Shown here: one piece after another, positions 38,101-43,413 of the stretch
Position numbering within the stretch: position 1 is the first letter of the stretch
Layout of the letters: each line of letters opens with the position of its first letter
Virus record (IMG/VR): IMGVR_UViG_3300042434_000613
Coordinates: 1-52,318 of that record
Source: a virus
Strand: one strand, 5' to 3'
Length of the DNA: 52,318 nucleotides
Translations under genes and position numbers: made by a program
Notes under the pieces: model-generated
Told to the model about the DNA's origin: nothing
What the model saw: only the letters and a program-made list of their open reading frames with translations
The model's database searches: none

Positions 38101-38190
38101 GTGTTGATTGAGGCAATTAAAGAACAACAACAAACTATAAATATGTTAAGAAATGAAATTGAAGAATTAAAAATAAAACTAAACGGCTAA
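29122..38190 (+). CDS. Giant tail fibre/structural protein (3022 aa) with S74 C-terminus
   Basis: At 3022 aa this is the largest gene in the window. The start is TTG (MADQNFRVKHGISID), preceded by an AAAGGGGA ribosome site. Residues about 125-155 are a DUF1565-like beta-helix entry (YYVSSANGDDSFDGRSKPFATIKKAA). Residues about 200-680 contain three copies of a domain headed by CxRDxGYxVDA (Cys at about 205, 381 and 529), with associated CANxQxNxDNxVGI segments. The middle is Gly/Thr-rich; residues about 2000-2380 repeat GSxNNINQTAGTAALNRLTVAGVSTF. The C-terminal S74 chaperone begins at S2924 in SDIKLKAN with K2929 five residues on, then a terminal coiled coil (KEQQQTINMLRNEIEELK). Confidence 0.85.
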   Translation: MADQNFRVKHGISIDTNRLVDVNRNINAGVTTFAHTKVTGITTVGIISATNGAGGMGIVTFQSQVAIESGAQRITIAPPSQNAGFVSSYNLTLPAKAGTDGQVLTYGPNGILGFNTNGLYENRYYVSSANGDDSFDGRSKPFATIKKAAQAASFRSFQLPGGRYLDAGNLLALNKSFIQHEVVSYLEFNYPNITTDKPDYDRATCIRDVGYIVDAIVYDLSFGGNSKTVEAALAYWVGGVSYVAGEEEEALHAYNYINFLGQYVINNQTPPTLYQTSISQQFDFTVIDDPANVNSNYFHRRKDARNRIVANRQEIIDKSLAAVAIAHSDFYFPGEQSTNTRSRFYDSYRLIQQNRQTIINYAYAGIATAYPSFVQPNPAKCQRDLGYFVDAVSTDVFTGGNSYSREFVFKYFTGVGIGSLAGEEQQTIYAFRYAGTLMKEALTNQLPIKDLTITADPATGSNTSAASCANVQSNVDNLVGIVTTTIGAGSTAGIATANNGYFAGITTSCNVVCGSIGIGSTNIIGGRKCARDLGYIVDAIAQDISYGSNQHIVYATKKYFNGAGAALTTGLLGEEAQSITAFVAAREYAKKAITNQLNSQDLTIIADAATGFNTDPASCANIQTNIDNIVGILTVAIGNSSLATVPAPGIGTITDCADVRSAVASYVGIITSVIGIGTTAAPAVSLPTTLSKPIAIIVEAGDYVEDNPIILYEDVAVLGDNLRNTIIRPQNAGKDLFRVRNGCYITNFAMKDNVDAAGVPQFTFDNAVAFDDPSDPFTSRTGYATKTTKSVMTRSPYVQNASILSFLGANGILVDGSKVATPNVPIVSEEVETPVLGAQPEQGKSMVAAAFTMVSFGGIGWRVINDGYSQVVSCFQIFCRYGSLAQSGGYLSITNSATNFGFYALRSTGFSQNSFFFDRGRIAATGTSGGLQTLRVVGLGRTDQDLYVTRFFNNSLSDLTSNFKPVVTQATVSVAVGVNTVTDRITIVSHPFTQGDTVLYLGDENATPKVVIEGLVSGNQYYLNYIDNNTFTLYEDDSFTRLVDLKSAPVGINTFQKGNIEFFANEIIDTHNSYQVIGIATTGGTPQFTSGRQVTQTVSGGTAVGYAVTYNNTSRELLVSVETSGGIRRFFGVSGGANGQIADHQGSPVNFYTTTVTGVSTYYTIETTIASTPAGTTISGIASLPQTYYCHFHRPSIVNSSGHTWEYSGSGIDYNALPQNGGKTNVATEQTFSLGGRVYSSGTNELGDFKVGNFITAYNRTGNIIFNNKVTIGQLDSLRLSLSGGVAVEEFSTDVGLGDNETGGAKNSRVSTQLAVRTFLNNRLGNVIDKTVSTNAVPSAIVQLNATGQINADLIPPKVVNYYRSNVSGGRTELVDQIPPINVLSGDTVLEPGQGYVLTQDVFGQFLKLSSNTANYNFPNGFTVTSAGSAGGAIGVVTAPTSVGYGTTGLVKGVLLSVSITSGGSGYTNPGVYTCVLDRSTGIGTSARASITVSGSGTVTGIDIDYGGRYYASGDVLTINNDSLLGGRSGGARFNATVGGSGVETRLYLRLTNNQKFTGSSTTPDYIEDGDAVGVSTSLTSTYTVNFDPTDISTGGNVDFANDRIVVGVTTLTDGDPIVYTANGGNVVQDLTGGETYFIKRVGISSVELYTTYALSTKLTLSSSGTGTHSIVRSGINTAENAIVFEKHVFSTGDAVRVTGSVPVGVTTGNYYYIGSKTTNSFTLHEARADAIASINGSTFNAVGLATASGTMTFTKQNVTYNGQTNTSSNLIDNYTVLASGVIDAANITSGTVSPSRLGSGTANSDTFLRGDSVFEKVVKSVGIATTEPVTVTGSSFDAAPGGVGVNTYYGKVNISINRVASTLENFSTLGVAKFRTSTFSITSNGEVSIKSSATGDVDAATLGGQAGAYYLNPVNFTGSVPISKGGTGLSALPSAGSILQGNGTGYDLVTSPTLSGNLTLTAGGNFIAVGAAITNANISGFGTVANLGSTNATISGIATYSGSGNNINQTAGTAALNRLTVTGITTFTGQANYGTISGTTLTNTGTANITNINATGVVTFSGSGNHINCQNGTAVFNRAVFSGISTFLGLVNVGSANYTTVDVGGTLTTQNFVVTGVSTLGRLQVSNTTAGNTLTMSGVSTFTGTVNTNTLTMSATSTATLPNITNTNTVTSGITTFSGSANNINQTAGTAAINRLTVAGISTFTGLVNYGSISGTTITNSGTAALTNQTVSGITTFSGSANNINQTAGTAALNRLTVAGVSTLSGNLTLASGSVLTISNTGNSINQTAGTAQLNNVNVVGVTTVQSLFFTSLGGSAGATLPSIANTNITISGVATYSGAGNNINQTAGTAALNRLTVAGVSTFTGQLNAGTISATSLAGTLNNTLTISSPLTGTSYNNSAAVTLGINATSANTANFVVQRGASGEFTAGAITATGLTLNGGGSTTSAQLTFSGTTNNWINFGTTGVAAPAFTTRSVGTKVVYYTNLSGSSADYAAGIEGSTLWHSVPTTSEQFRWYGGTTLAATLTGAGVFTAVGTVQGTRLISTIATGTAPLTVTSTTQVSNLNASLLEGYATATANTGNTIVRRDASGNFTAGTITSSQLTCTGNILQTTGGSFHRIAYTSADNSYSATMWWNGLVLGNNGTNFIVAGRTNGGGSLAFYVNNTSDLTSNTTPGGTLALTLASTGAATFGSTVSATTYTSTVATGTAPLTVTSTTQVTNLNAQYLNGLLSATANTANTIVSRDASGNFSAGTITATSFSGSLANTLTLNTSGTGLSGSTTFNNSGAATFTVTSNATSANTGSAIVARDASGNFSAGTITASLTGNVTGNVSGTAANISNAGTVTLATAIESNSITITQPTYTTDQPVKLLNFDWYGNTWSLGNIRSGATPSNGFGVYSSGTERARFTTSGLTVGGTVTANSDIKLKANIKTISDALNKVLSLRGVEYDRVDMNNEHQIGVIAQEIESVIPEVVVENSNGIKSVAYGNITAVLIEAIKEQQQTINMLRNEIEELKIKLNG
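35649..36240 (+). repeat. NINQTAGTAALNRLTVAG module repeats
   Basis: The DNA block encoding TTFSGSANNINQTAGTAA occurs nearly identically at about 35649 and 35820, and again in modified form near 36140. The 30-base stretch at 36211-36240 is identical to 19248-19277 in the first giant fibre gene, showing shared modules between paralogous fibres. Confidence 0.7.
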
Positions 38191-38210
38191 TTTTTCTGGA
38201 GTAACTGTAA

Positions 38211-39224
38211 ATGGCAAAACTAAATGCAAATTCTATTGTTTTAGGATCAAGAACTTTAGCGCAAAGAGATGCTCTAACACCTGAAGTTGGTGAAATTGTC
38301 TATAATTCAACAGATCAATCTATTGATCTTTATAGAAACGATGCAACTTGGGTAACTTTGAATCCAAACCGAATTACTTGGAATACCGCTGCAGGTTCAT
38401 TGGGTTCTGCATTTGAAGGACAAGCTGTTAGTGTTACGGTATCGGCAACTCTTTTAATTGGAACTATTAACTATGCAGTTCTAAGCGGAACTCTTCCAAC
38501 TGGATTGTCATTAAATGCAAATACAGGTGTTATTAGCGGAACATTATCACAGCAAGGAACAAGTACGTTTACCTTTACAATACGAGCATCTAATGCAGGT
38601 GGTGCTCCAAGAGCTGACAGAACATTTACTTATACAGTAACTACAACTACAGTTGCTTGGACTACTGCATCAGGTTCATTGGGTTCTGGTTATACTGAAC
38701 AAAGCACAACTTTTAATGCTGTTGCAACCACAACGACGGGATCTTTATCGTTTGCCGTTGTTTCTGGTTCAATTAACGGTAGCCAAACTTTATCTACCGT
38801 AAGTAACACTACAGCAAGAATTAGTGGAACAGCAGCTGGTATATCAGATTTTAATAGTGCAACTTATAGTTTTACTTTAAGAGCTACAAATCAAGCTGGA
38901 AGAACTGCAGATCGAGCATTTTCTTATCTAATTACATCTCGTAAAGTAGGATTTCGTTGTGCTACTGCCAACGAAGGTGGTGGCGTAAGCGATACTGCTC
39001 CTGGAGCATTTATTTTTATCCGAAGAGATTTTATGTCTTACGGAACACCAAATGGCTCTTGTGGAGCTTTTGGATTTGGTGGATGTAATAATGGTGCATC
39101 AAATAACTGGAATCCAACTCCTACAAAATCTTATTCCGTTGGATGTAATAACGGAACTTGGGGAGATCCTTGTGGTGGTGTAGGTAAAAGATGTTATTGT
39201 CAGATGACTTACGGGCCTTTCTAA
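38211..39224 (+). CDS. Ig-like, Cys-rich fibre tip protein
   Basis: A 337-aa protein. The N-terminus has a virion-attachment-like segment (LAQRDALTPEVGEIVYNST). Two putative-Ig (He_PIG-type) domains follow at about 54-142 and 146-241; the first contains the hallmark GTLPTGLSLNANTGVISGTL and the second is a degenerate copy (VAWTTASGSLGSG at its start). The last 95 residues are a Gly/Asn/Cys-rich domain with seven cysteines (GSCGAFGFGGCNNG, VGCNNGTWGDPCGG, RCYCQMTYGPF). It follows the 3022-aa fibre by 20 bases with a CTGGAGTAAC ribosome site. I infer a host-recognition tip; it might also be a head decoration protein. Confidence 0.65.
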   Translation: MAKLNANSIVLGSRTLAQRDALTPEVGEIVYNSTDQSIDLYRNDATWVTLNPNRITWNTAAGSLGSAFEGQAVSVTVSATLLIGTINYAVLSGTLPTGLSLNANTGVISGTLSQQGTSTFTFTIRASNAGGAPRADRTFTYTVTTTTVAWTTASGSLGSGYTEQSTTFNAVATTTTGSLSFAVVSGSINGSQTLSTVSNTTARISGTAAGISDFNSATYSFTLRATNQAGRTADRAFSYLITSRKVGFRCATANEGGGVSDTAPGAFIFIRRDFMSYGTPNGSCGAFGFGGCNNGASNNWNPTPTKSYSVGCNNGTWGDPCGGVGKRCYCQMTYGPF

Positions 39225-39862
39225 TCAACAACAACCACTTTATCATATTCCATATCTGTAAGATCTCTTTGAATATAATTTACCCAACCAGTTATAATAT
39301 ATTTTTCCTCAGTTAAACTTGGATGACCCTTATGTGTATGAGTCCAATCTGCGGGCCAAATTATAGTTAATCCTTTTCTTGGTTTAACTTTTAATTTTTG
39401 ATAATAAAATTCTGTTTCACCACCGTCATTAACATCATTTAAATATGTCATCCAGGCTAAATGGCGTGTCGTTGTTGGGAAAAATACATCTGATCGTTCA
39501 CAATGAAATTTATGAAATGCCATTCCTGGTTTATAATATTGAATGTTTCCAGGTTGTTTAAACCCAAATGGGCACATTAATGAATATTCGTATTTTTCAA
39601 TATATTGCTTAATTGCGTTGTTTAATGCCTTACCATAATACCTATTTCTAAGTTCATCAGTTAGATGTTTATCTACTAAATCAATTGATTCTTTAATATA
39701 TGGTCTTACTGTGCCAACATTGCGAACTTCACCATTAACAACTTTAAAATCAGATACACGTCCAGGTTTGTGATGTTGTGGGTTTTTTTTAAAAAACTCA
39801 ATTAAATCATCACACAAACTTAGATCTTCAATGTAAGATTGCATTATAAAACTTTCAGACAT
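39221..39862 (-). CDS. Prolyl-4-hydroxylase-type 2OG-Fe(II) oxygenase
   Basis: A 213-aa protein with a P4H-like core: FHKFHCERS supplies H120 and, in place of the usual Asp, E122; WMTYLNDVNDGGETEFYY is the diagnostic loop; H175 or H177 in WTHTHKG is the distal ligand; and K187 in EEKYIITGWVNY binds 2-oxoglutarate, as Lys does in P4H enzymes. It overlaps the stop of the Cys-rich tip gene by 4 bases on the opposite strand. The target is unknown; peptidyl-proline of a virion or host protein is the usual substrate class. Confidence 0.85.
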   Translation of the reverse strand: MSESFIMQSYIEDLSLCDDLIEFFKKNPQHHKPGRVSDFKVVNGEVRNVGTVRPYIKESIDLVDKHLTDELRNRYYGKALNNAIKQYIEKYEYSLMCPFGFKQPGNIQYYKPGMAFHKFHCERSDVFFPTTTRHLAWMTYLNDVNDGGETEFYYQKLKVKPRKGLTIIWPADWTHTHKGHPSLTEEKYIITGWVNYIQRDLTDMEYDKVVVVD

Positions 39863-39907
39863 AACTTTAATTTTCGGTTCTTTCTATATATTCCAGAATT
39901 AACTAGT

Positions 39908-39915
39908 CATAAATA
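39908..39915 (+). promoter_or_regulatory. Late promoter box CATAAATA
   Basis: CATAAATA has one mismatch to TATAAATA and lies 25 bases before the ATG at 39941. It lies upstream of a gene whose relatives accompany tail-fibre genes. Confidence 0.55.
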
Positions 39916-39940
39916 CTTCAAAAGAGTGCAAAAAAACGAA

Positions 39941-40411
39941 ATGACAATAAAAATAACTATTGCCGATGCAGTACGCTCTTTATTGTACAAGGCAAATGTT
40001 GGTGTTTCTACAGCACCTCTTAGTGCCCATTGGACTATTGAAGAAACAGATAATTATGATACTCTTGTTTGGGAAGATAAAGATATTCCCAAACCAACAA
40101 AAGAAGAAATCGATGCTGAAATAGATCGTTTAACTAAAGAACATAATTATAAAGAATTTCGTTCTGAAAATTATCCATCAATTTCAGAGCAATTAGATAT
40201 GCTTTGGCATTCTATGGATAAAGGAGAAATACCAAAATCAGAATCATTTTACAAAAAACTAGCAGATGTAAAAGAAAATTACATTAAACCATCAATGGAA
40301 ATTTTACCTGAAAGACAAGATGCATTAGGTGATGGTTTAGTATTTACTGAAGGAACACCACCTGAAAATCCATTAACTGAAGAAGATTATAAAAAGATGT
40401 TAGAAGGCTAA
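39941..40411 (+). CDS. XkdW/tail-fibre-associated protein
   Basis: I take the ATG at 39941 (MTIKITIADAV); a longer in-frame extension upstream would run into the divergent oxygenase gene and past the late promoter. The 156-aa product ends with YPSISEQLDMLWHSMDKG, the hallmark of the small XkdW-like proteins that sit at the end of fibre clusters in many phages and may act in fibre assembly. The middle is acidic (KPTKEEIDAEIDRLTKEH). A strong terminator follows immediately. Confidence 0.7.
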   Translation: MTIKITIADAVRSLLYKANVGVSTAPLSAHWTIEETDNYDTLVWEDKDIPKPTKEEIDAEIDRLTKEHNYKEFRSENYPSISEQLDMLWHSMDKGEIPKSESFYKKLADVKENYIKPSMEILPERQDALGDGLVFTEGTPPENPLTEEDYKKMLEG

Positions 40412-40414
40412 CAA

Positions 40415-40440
40415 AAAAGCCCCTCATAAGAGGGGCTTTT
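40415..40440 (+). terminator. Bidirectional rho-independent terminator
   Basis: AAAAGCCCCTC and GAGGGGCTTTT are perfect 11-base arms around ATAA. A T-tract follows on the plus strand and, because of the A-run, on the minus strand too. It separates the late fibre operon from the convergent 53-aa gene. Confidence 0.93.
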
Positions 40441-40442
40441 AA

Positions 40443-40604
40443 TTACCAGTTAGAGTCATCCAATTCTTTGATTGTTGCATGTAGCTCTTCTCCACCTTCA
40501 ATCTTTAAAAGTTCGTGCCAATCGATCTGTTTAGGATCAAAATCGTCATAAACTTCCAGATCGAGGACGATCTGATACCGAGTTTTTTGAGCGATGGTTG
40601 ACAT
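40443..40604 (-). CDS. Small protein, 53 aa
   Basis: ATG at 40604, stop at 40443-40445. The product (starts MSTIAQKTRYQIVLDLEVYD; ends KELDDSNW) has a DFDPKQIDWHELLKIEG segment of the kind seen in short cyanophage proteins, with no known function. It converges on the bidirectional terminator and has a sigma70-like promoter upstream. Confidence 0.7.
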   Translation of the reverse strand: MSTIAQKTRYQIVLDLEVYDDFDPKQIDWHELLKIEGGEELHATIKELDDSNW

Positions 40605-40631
40605 TGTGGTAATCGTGCGACTTACCCTTAT

Positions 40632-40660
40632 ATAGTAGCAGAAGGGCTTCAGTCTGTCAA
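40632..40660 (-). promoter_or_regulatory. Sigma70-like promoter (minus strand)
   Basis: On the minus strand TTGACA (40655-40660) is followed after 17 bases by TACTAT (40632-40637), with an alternative -10 TATATA a few bases on. It drives the 53-aa gene. The -10 match is only partial. Confidence 0.45.
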
Positions 40661-40834
40661 GTCTTTTTGCAAACCAAGTTTTTGAAGCACTTCCTGCTGC
40701 TTGATGTATAGTTTTAAATAGCTTTTGGCAAAGTTCAATGCCTGATCGTGATCCAATTGGTCTATAATTCTTGCTTGAGACTCATATTGAAACATCTTGT
40801 CGATTGTCTCTAACTGTATATTGTCAGGGTTCAT
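40649..40834 (-). CDS. Small helical protein, 61 aa
   Basis: A 61-aa, helix-rich protein (starts MNPDNIQLETIDKMFQYE; ends KQQEVLQKLGLQKDL) that I recognise as a recurrent small early protein of T4-like cyanophages. Function unknown. It is transcribed from the perfect minus-strand promoter at 40879-40907. Confidence 0.7.
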   Translation of the reverse strand: MNPDNIQLETIDKMFQYESQARIIDQLDHDQALNFAKSYLKLYIKQQEVLQKLGLQKDLTD

Positions 40835-40837
40835 GGG

Positions 40838-40866
40838 TTGACAATCTCCTTAGAGTATGGTATATT
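40838..40866 (+). promoter_or_regulatory. Sigma70 promoter of the rightward early operon
   Basis: TTGACA (40838-40843), a spacer of exactly 17 bases, and TATATT (40861-40866). The ATG of the first early gene follows 22 bases later at 40889. It faces away from the minus-strand promoter just to its right, and the two overlap in reach. Confidence 0.8.
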
Positions 40867-40878
40867 TAGAATGTTCAC

Positions 40879-40907
40879 AGTATAACATATGGACGGATTT
40901 GTGTCAA
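40879..40907 (-). promoter_or_regulatory. Sigma70 promoter of the leftward early genes
   Basis: On the minus strand TTGACA (40902-40907), a 17-base spacer, and TATACT (40879-40884). Its -35 box lies inside the first codons of the rightward 71-aa gene. Confidence 0.77.
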
Positions 40908-41104
40908 CTAACGGCGAATGGGCTGTTGTACCCTTTGGTAAGGAGTACATGATTATTCACAACGGCAAACAAGATTCTGTGCATAAGACCATTGAAGAAG
41001 CAAAGAACCAAATTAAACTAGCCAAATCAAAAACTGGCACAAAAGGAAAGCGAGTCGTAAGACGCGCTTCTAAGATAAAAGGATTAGAAGAATTTATGGA
41101 ATGA
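40889..41104 (+). CDS. Small basic protein, first gene of the rightward early operon
   Basis: A 71-aa protein with a beta-rich N-terminal half (WAVVPFGKEYMIIHNGKQD) and a Lys/Arg-rich C-terminal half (KSKTGTKGKRVVRRASKIKG), a layout compatible with nucleic acid or ribosome binding. No family recognised. The ATG lies 22 bases after the -10 box, leaving a leader of about 15 bases. Confidence 0.7.
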   Translation: MDGFVSTNGEWAVVPFGKEYMIIHNGKQDSVHKTIEEAKNQIKLAKSKTGTKGKRVVRRASKIKGLEEFME

Positions 41105-41108
41105 TGCA

Positions 41109-41282
41109 ATGGATTTTACTGAACAGGAATGCGATTATTTACTTGATGCATTAAAAGGGTACATTAGAACTTGTAAAGATTGGAATTGTGGAGACGAATT
41201 TGATGTTGACACAAAACCATACTCTGCACTGGTAAGAAAAATTGCTGCTCACGTCCTTGACAAATATTATGAATCAAACTGA
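41109..41282 (+). CDS. Small protein, 57 aa
   Basis: ATG at 41109, four bases after the previous stop; starts MDFTEQECDYLLDAL and ends VLDKYYESN. It is helical and acidic with three Cys. It overlaps the next gene (ATG 41269) by 14 bases. Function unknown. Confidence 0.65.
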   Translation: MDFTEQECDYLLDALKGYIRTCKDWNCGDEFDVDTKPYSALVRKIAAHVLDKYYESN

Positions 41283-41835
41283 TGCTCTCTTAATTGAATC
41301 AATTTTAGAGCCAATCAAACAAAAAACTGTCATGAAGATTTACTCTAATCTTCATTCAAATAATCTTAATATCATCAAAGAAGCAGTACCAGAAGTAAAC
41401 ATCTGGGCTACTTTTGAGAAAACATTTACCACCTGCCTTGGTTATGCACTACAAGAAATTGCAGAAACTTGTGGTACTAATGTCAAAAACACTGATAAGA
41501 AACAGCGTAAAGTTTTAGGTATTGATCTTCGTGTCAATGATGAATGGGAAGGTCAACTTAAAGCAAACAAAAACACACAAACTGGGACTCATAAAAGTGA
41601 TTCTATTGAAAAACTCCTTGAAACTACAACACAACATGAAGCGAAAGCTTTTTTTGCGGTTGCTTTCGGCAATTCTTTTGATTACATCGATAATGATATC
41701 CGCTACATCGGAGGAGAAGCCTTCTGGTCATGGATCGGTATTGATTACACCCAGCTACGTGATATAATTATTAAAACTGCCAGAGATACTGCCAATGAAG
41801 TCAAACATGCTTATGGACATGTTTTACGGGGATGA
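41269..41835 (+). CDS. Candidate PD-(D/E)XK nuclease (type II restriction enzyme-like)
   Basis: I choose the ATG at 41269 (188 aa) over an earlier TTG. The N-terminal 80 residues are helical. The segment GIDLRVNDEWEGQLKANKNT gives D86 followed by Q96-L-K98, which fits the D...(E/Q)xK arrangement of PD-(D/E)XK nucleases, with E94 as a further acidic candidate. It is followed by a beta strand AFFAVAFGNSFDYID and GGEAFWSWIGIDY. This is the size and layout of small type II restriction enzymes, but I did not recognise a named family. Its end overlaps a Mom-like modification gene by up to 41 bases, which strongly suggests that the two act together. Confidence 0.55.
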   Translation: MNQTDALLIESILEPIKQKTVMKIYSNLHSNNLNIIKEAVPEVNIWATFEKTFTTCLGYALQEIAETCGTNVKNTDKKQRKVLGIDLRVNDEWEGQLKANKNTQTGTHKSDSIEKLLETTTQHEAKAFFAVAFGNSFDYIDNDIRYIGGEAFWSWIGIDYTQLRDIIIKTARDTANEVKHAYGHVLRG

Positions 41836-42442
41836 GGATTACACCAATCATTCTGTAAAACAGTTTGTTGTTACACCCACCACACTACAAAATGTTCGTG
41901 ATTTTATTGAGACTTGGCATTATTCTGGCAATGTGAATGGTCTGCGTGTTTCCAATGCATTTGCTCTCCTTGCCGATAATAATATTATTGGTGGTATGAT
42001 TTATGGATCCATGGGCATGGCAAATGTGTGGAAGAAATATGTTTCATCTGAAGACAAGATTGTAGAACTTCGCAGACTGTGTTGCATTGATAAAACACCA
42101 AGAAATACTGAAAGTTATTTTATTGGCAAGACTCTTCGGTGGATGAAGAAGAACACTAATTATGAAGTTGTCATTTCTTATGCAGACAGTTATCATGGAC
42201 ATTGTGGGACAATCTACAAAGCATCCAACTTTGAATATCACGGCATGACTGCTAAAGGTCGATTGATTGAATACAATGGAAAGACATTCCATGACAAATC
42301 AATTAGAACTTATCATGAAAACAAGTTTGGTGTTAAGAAATTGAAACCTTTCGCACAAAATCTTAAAGATGCTTTGGAGAGAGGTGATGCTAAGTACATA
42401 GATACACCAGGCAAACACATCTACATCTACAATCTCAAATGA
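41795..42442 (+). CDS. Mom-like DNA adenine modification acyltransferase
   Basis: A 215-aa protein from the first ATG; ATGs at 41807, 41813 and 41819 are also possible. It has the features of phage Mu Mom, a GNAT-fold enzyme that converts DNA adenine to the methylcarbamoyl form to evade restriction: HYSG (42-45), a beta hairpin with GGMIYGSMG, KIVELRRLCC (88-97), NTESYFIGKTLRWMKK (104-119) and the diagnostic SYADSYHGHCGTIYKASNF (128-146). The last 65 residues are basic. It overlaps the candidate nuclease and is followed by a 4-base overlap with the next gene. The exact chemistry of the modification here is not known. Confidence 0.75.
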   Translation: MKSNMLMDMFYGDEDYTNHSVKQFVVTPTTLQNVRDFIETWHYSGNVNGLRVSNAFALLADNNIIGGMIYGSMGMANVWKKYVSSEDKIVELRRLCCIDKTPRNTESYFIGKTLRWMKKNTNYEVVISYADSYHGHCGTIYKASNFEYHGMTAKGRLIEYNGKTFHDKSIRTYHENKFGVKKLKPFAQNLKDALERGDAKYIDTPGKHIYIYNLK

Positions 42443-42603
42443 CTGATTCAATTTCCAAACGTACTGATGCAATTGATCTTATGATTCTGGATCTTCTTAC
42501 TCGTCATTCTGACATTCGCAACAGTGCTAAAAAACTTGGTTGTGAAAAAGAATTAGATAAACTTAAAGAACAACTATTAACTTACTTGCAGGAGTTACGG
42601 TAA
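42439..42603 (+). CDS. Small helical protein, 54 aa
   Basis: ATG overlaps the Mom-like stop (ATGA) and the stop overlaps the next ATG (TAATG). The product is helical throughout (IDLMILDLLTRHSDIR, KELDKLKEQLLTYLQELR). Function unknown; it is translationally coupled to its neighbours. Confidence 0.65.
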   Translation: MTDSISKRTDAIDLMILDLLTRHSDIRNSAKKLGCEKELDKLKEQLLTYLQELR

Positions 42604-42839
42604 TGGAAATTTATTACTATTTTTTGTTTACGATTTTTGCAGTAATTTGCATAATGATGGTCATTGATCCCAATGTAAGCATTTACATTGATTTACTTGC
42701 AAAATTCGTTAAAACTAGATTCACACGAGCATATATGCTCATCTGGATGCATCCTAAAAATCCAATTTTTAGATATAAAGTTTGGCGTAGATCGATGAAG
42801 ATTGCAGAGGAACTTAGAAAAGAATATGACAGTAAATGA
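42603..42839 (+). CDS. Small membrane protein with one helix
   Basis: A 78-aa protein. Residues 4-22 (YYYFLFTIFAVICIMMVID) form a membrane helix, followed by a basic region (RRSMKIAEELRKEY). It probably sits in the host inner membrane with its C-terminus in the cytoplasm. Function unknown. Confidence 0.65.
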   Translation: MEIYYYFLFTIFAVICIMMVIDPNVSIYIDLLAKFVKTRFTRAYMLIWMHPKNPIFRYKVWRRSMKIAEELRKEYDSK

Positions 42840-43413
42840 TTATTGTGAATACATGTTCAAAATTCCTTTACTTCATCTTTCGGTAAGAAATTGGAGTGAA
42901 AAGAAATCTATCTTGCTGGAGATGTTAAAAAAATCCAACATGGATGTCCGTGAAGATGAAGAAGTAATATCAGATTATCATACACAAAAAGGAACAGTTT
43001 ATTCTGGTCAACACAATAAACCATTAGAACATTTATTTAAAGAAGAGATAAATCTTTTTTGTAATCATTTTAGTTTTGCATCTTATAAGATTGTGATGTC
43101 CTGGTTTGAGACTGCTAAACCAGGACATTATCATGGCGTTCATAACCATGGTTCAGTAGGATATAGTGCAGTATGTTATATTGATTACAATAATGACATA
43201 CATACACCAACACAGTTTGTAGCGCCATTCAATAATTTTATAGATGGATTAACATTAGATTATGTGCCTAATGTAAAAGAGGGTTCGTTAATATTTTTTC
43301 CCTCCGTTATTTTACATTGTACTGAACCAAATAAATCAGATATTGAAAGAACAGTGGTTTCTTTTAATATTGATGTCAAGGAGAATCATGATCAACGTCC
43401 AAGATATTCATAA
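42826..43413 (+). CDS. 2OG-Fe(II) oxygenase-like protein
   Basis: I choose the ATG at 42826 (195 aa), which overlaps the previous gene by 14 bases. The core matches the putative 2OG-Fe(II) oxygenase family: W93 and KPGHYHGVHNHGSVGYSAVCYIDY with H106 and H108, EGSLIFFPSVILHCTEP with H164 as distal ligand, and ERTVVSFNID with R175 for 2-oxoglutarate. An HxH rather than HxD pair is seen. It overlaps the next gene, also an oxygenase-like cupin, by 26 bases. Confidence 0.75.
   Translation: MTVNDYCEYMFKIPLLHLSVRNWSEKKSILLEMLKKSNMDVREDEEVISDYHTQKGTVYSGQHNKPLEHLFKEEINLFCNHFSFASYKIVMSWFETAKPGHYHGVHNHGSVGYSAVCYIDYNNDIHTPTQFVAPFNNFIDGLTLDYVPNVKEGSLIFFPSVILHCTEPNKSDIERTVVSFNIDVKENHDQRPRYS

Noticed and set aside
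39839-39940. Longer start for the XkdW-like gene
   Set aside because: It would overlap the divergent oxygenase start and begin upstream of the late promoter at 39908; the ATG at 39941 fits better.
41269-41835. Firm assignment to a named restriction-enzyme family
   Set aside because: Only the D...QxK spacing and size support it; I recognised no family-specific motif, so it is kept as a candidate.
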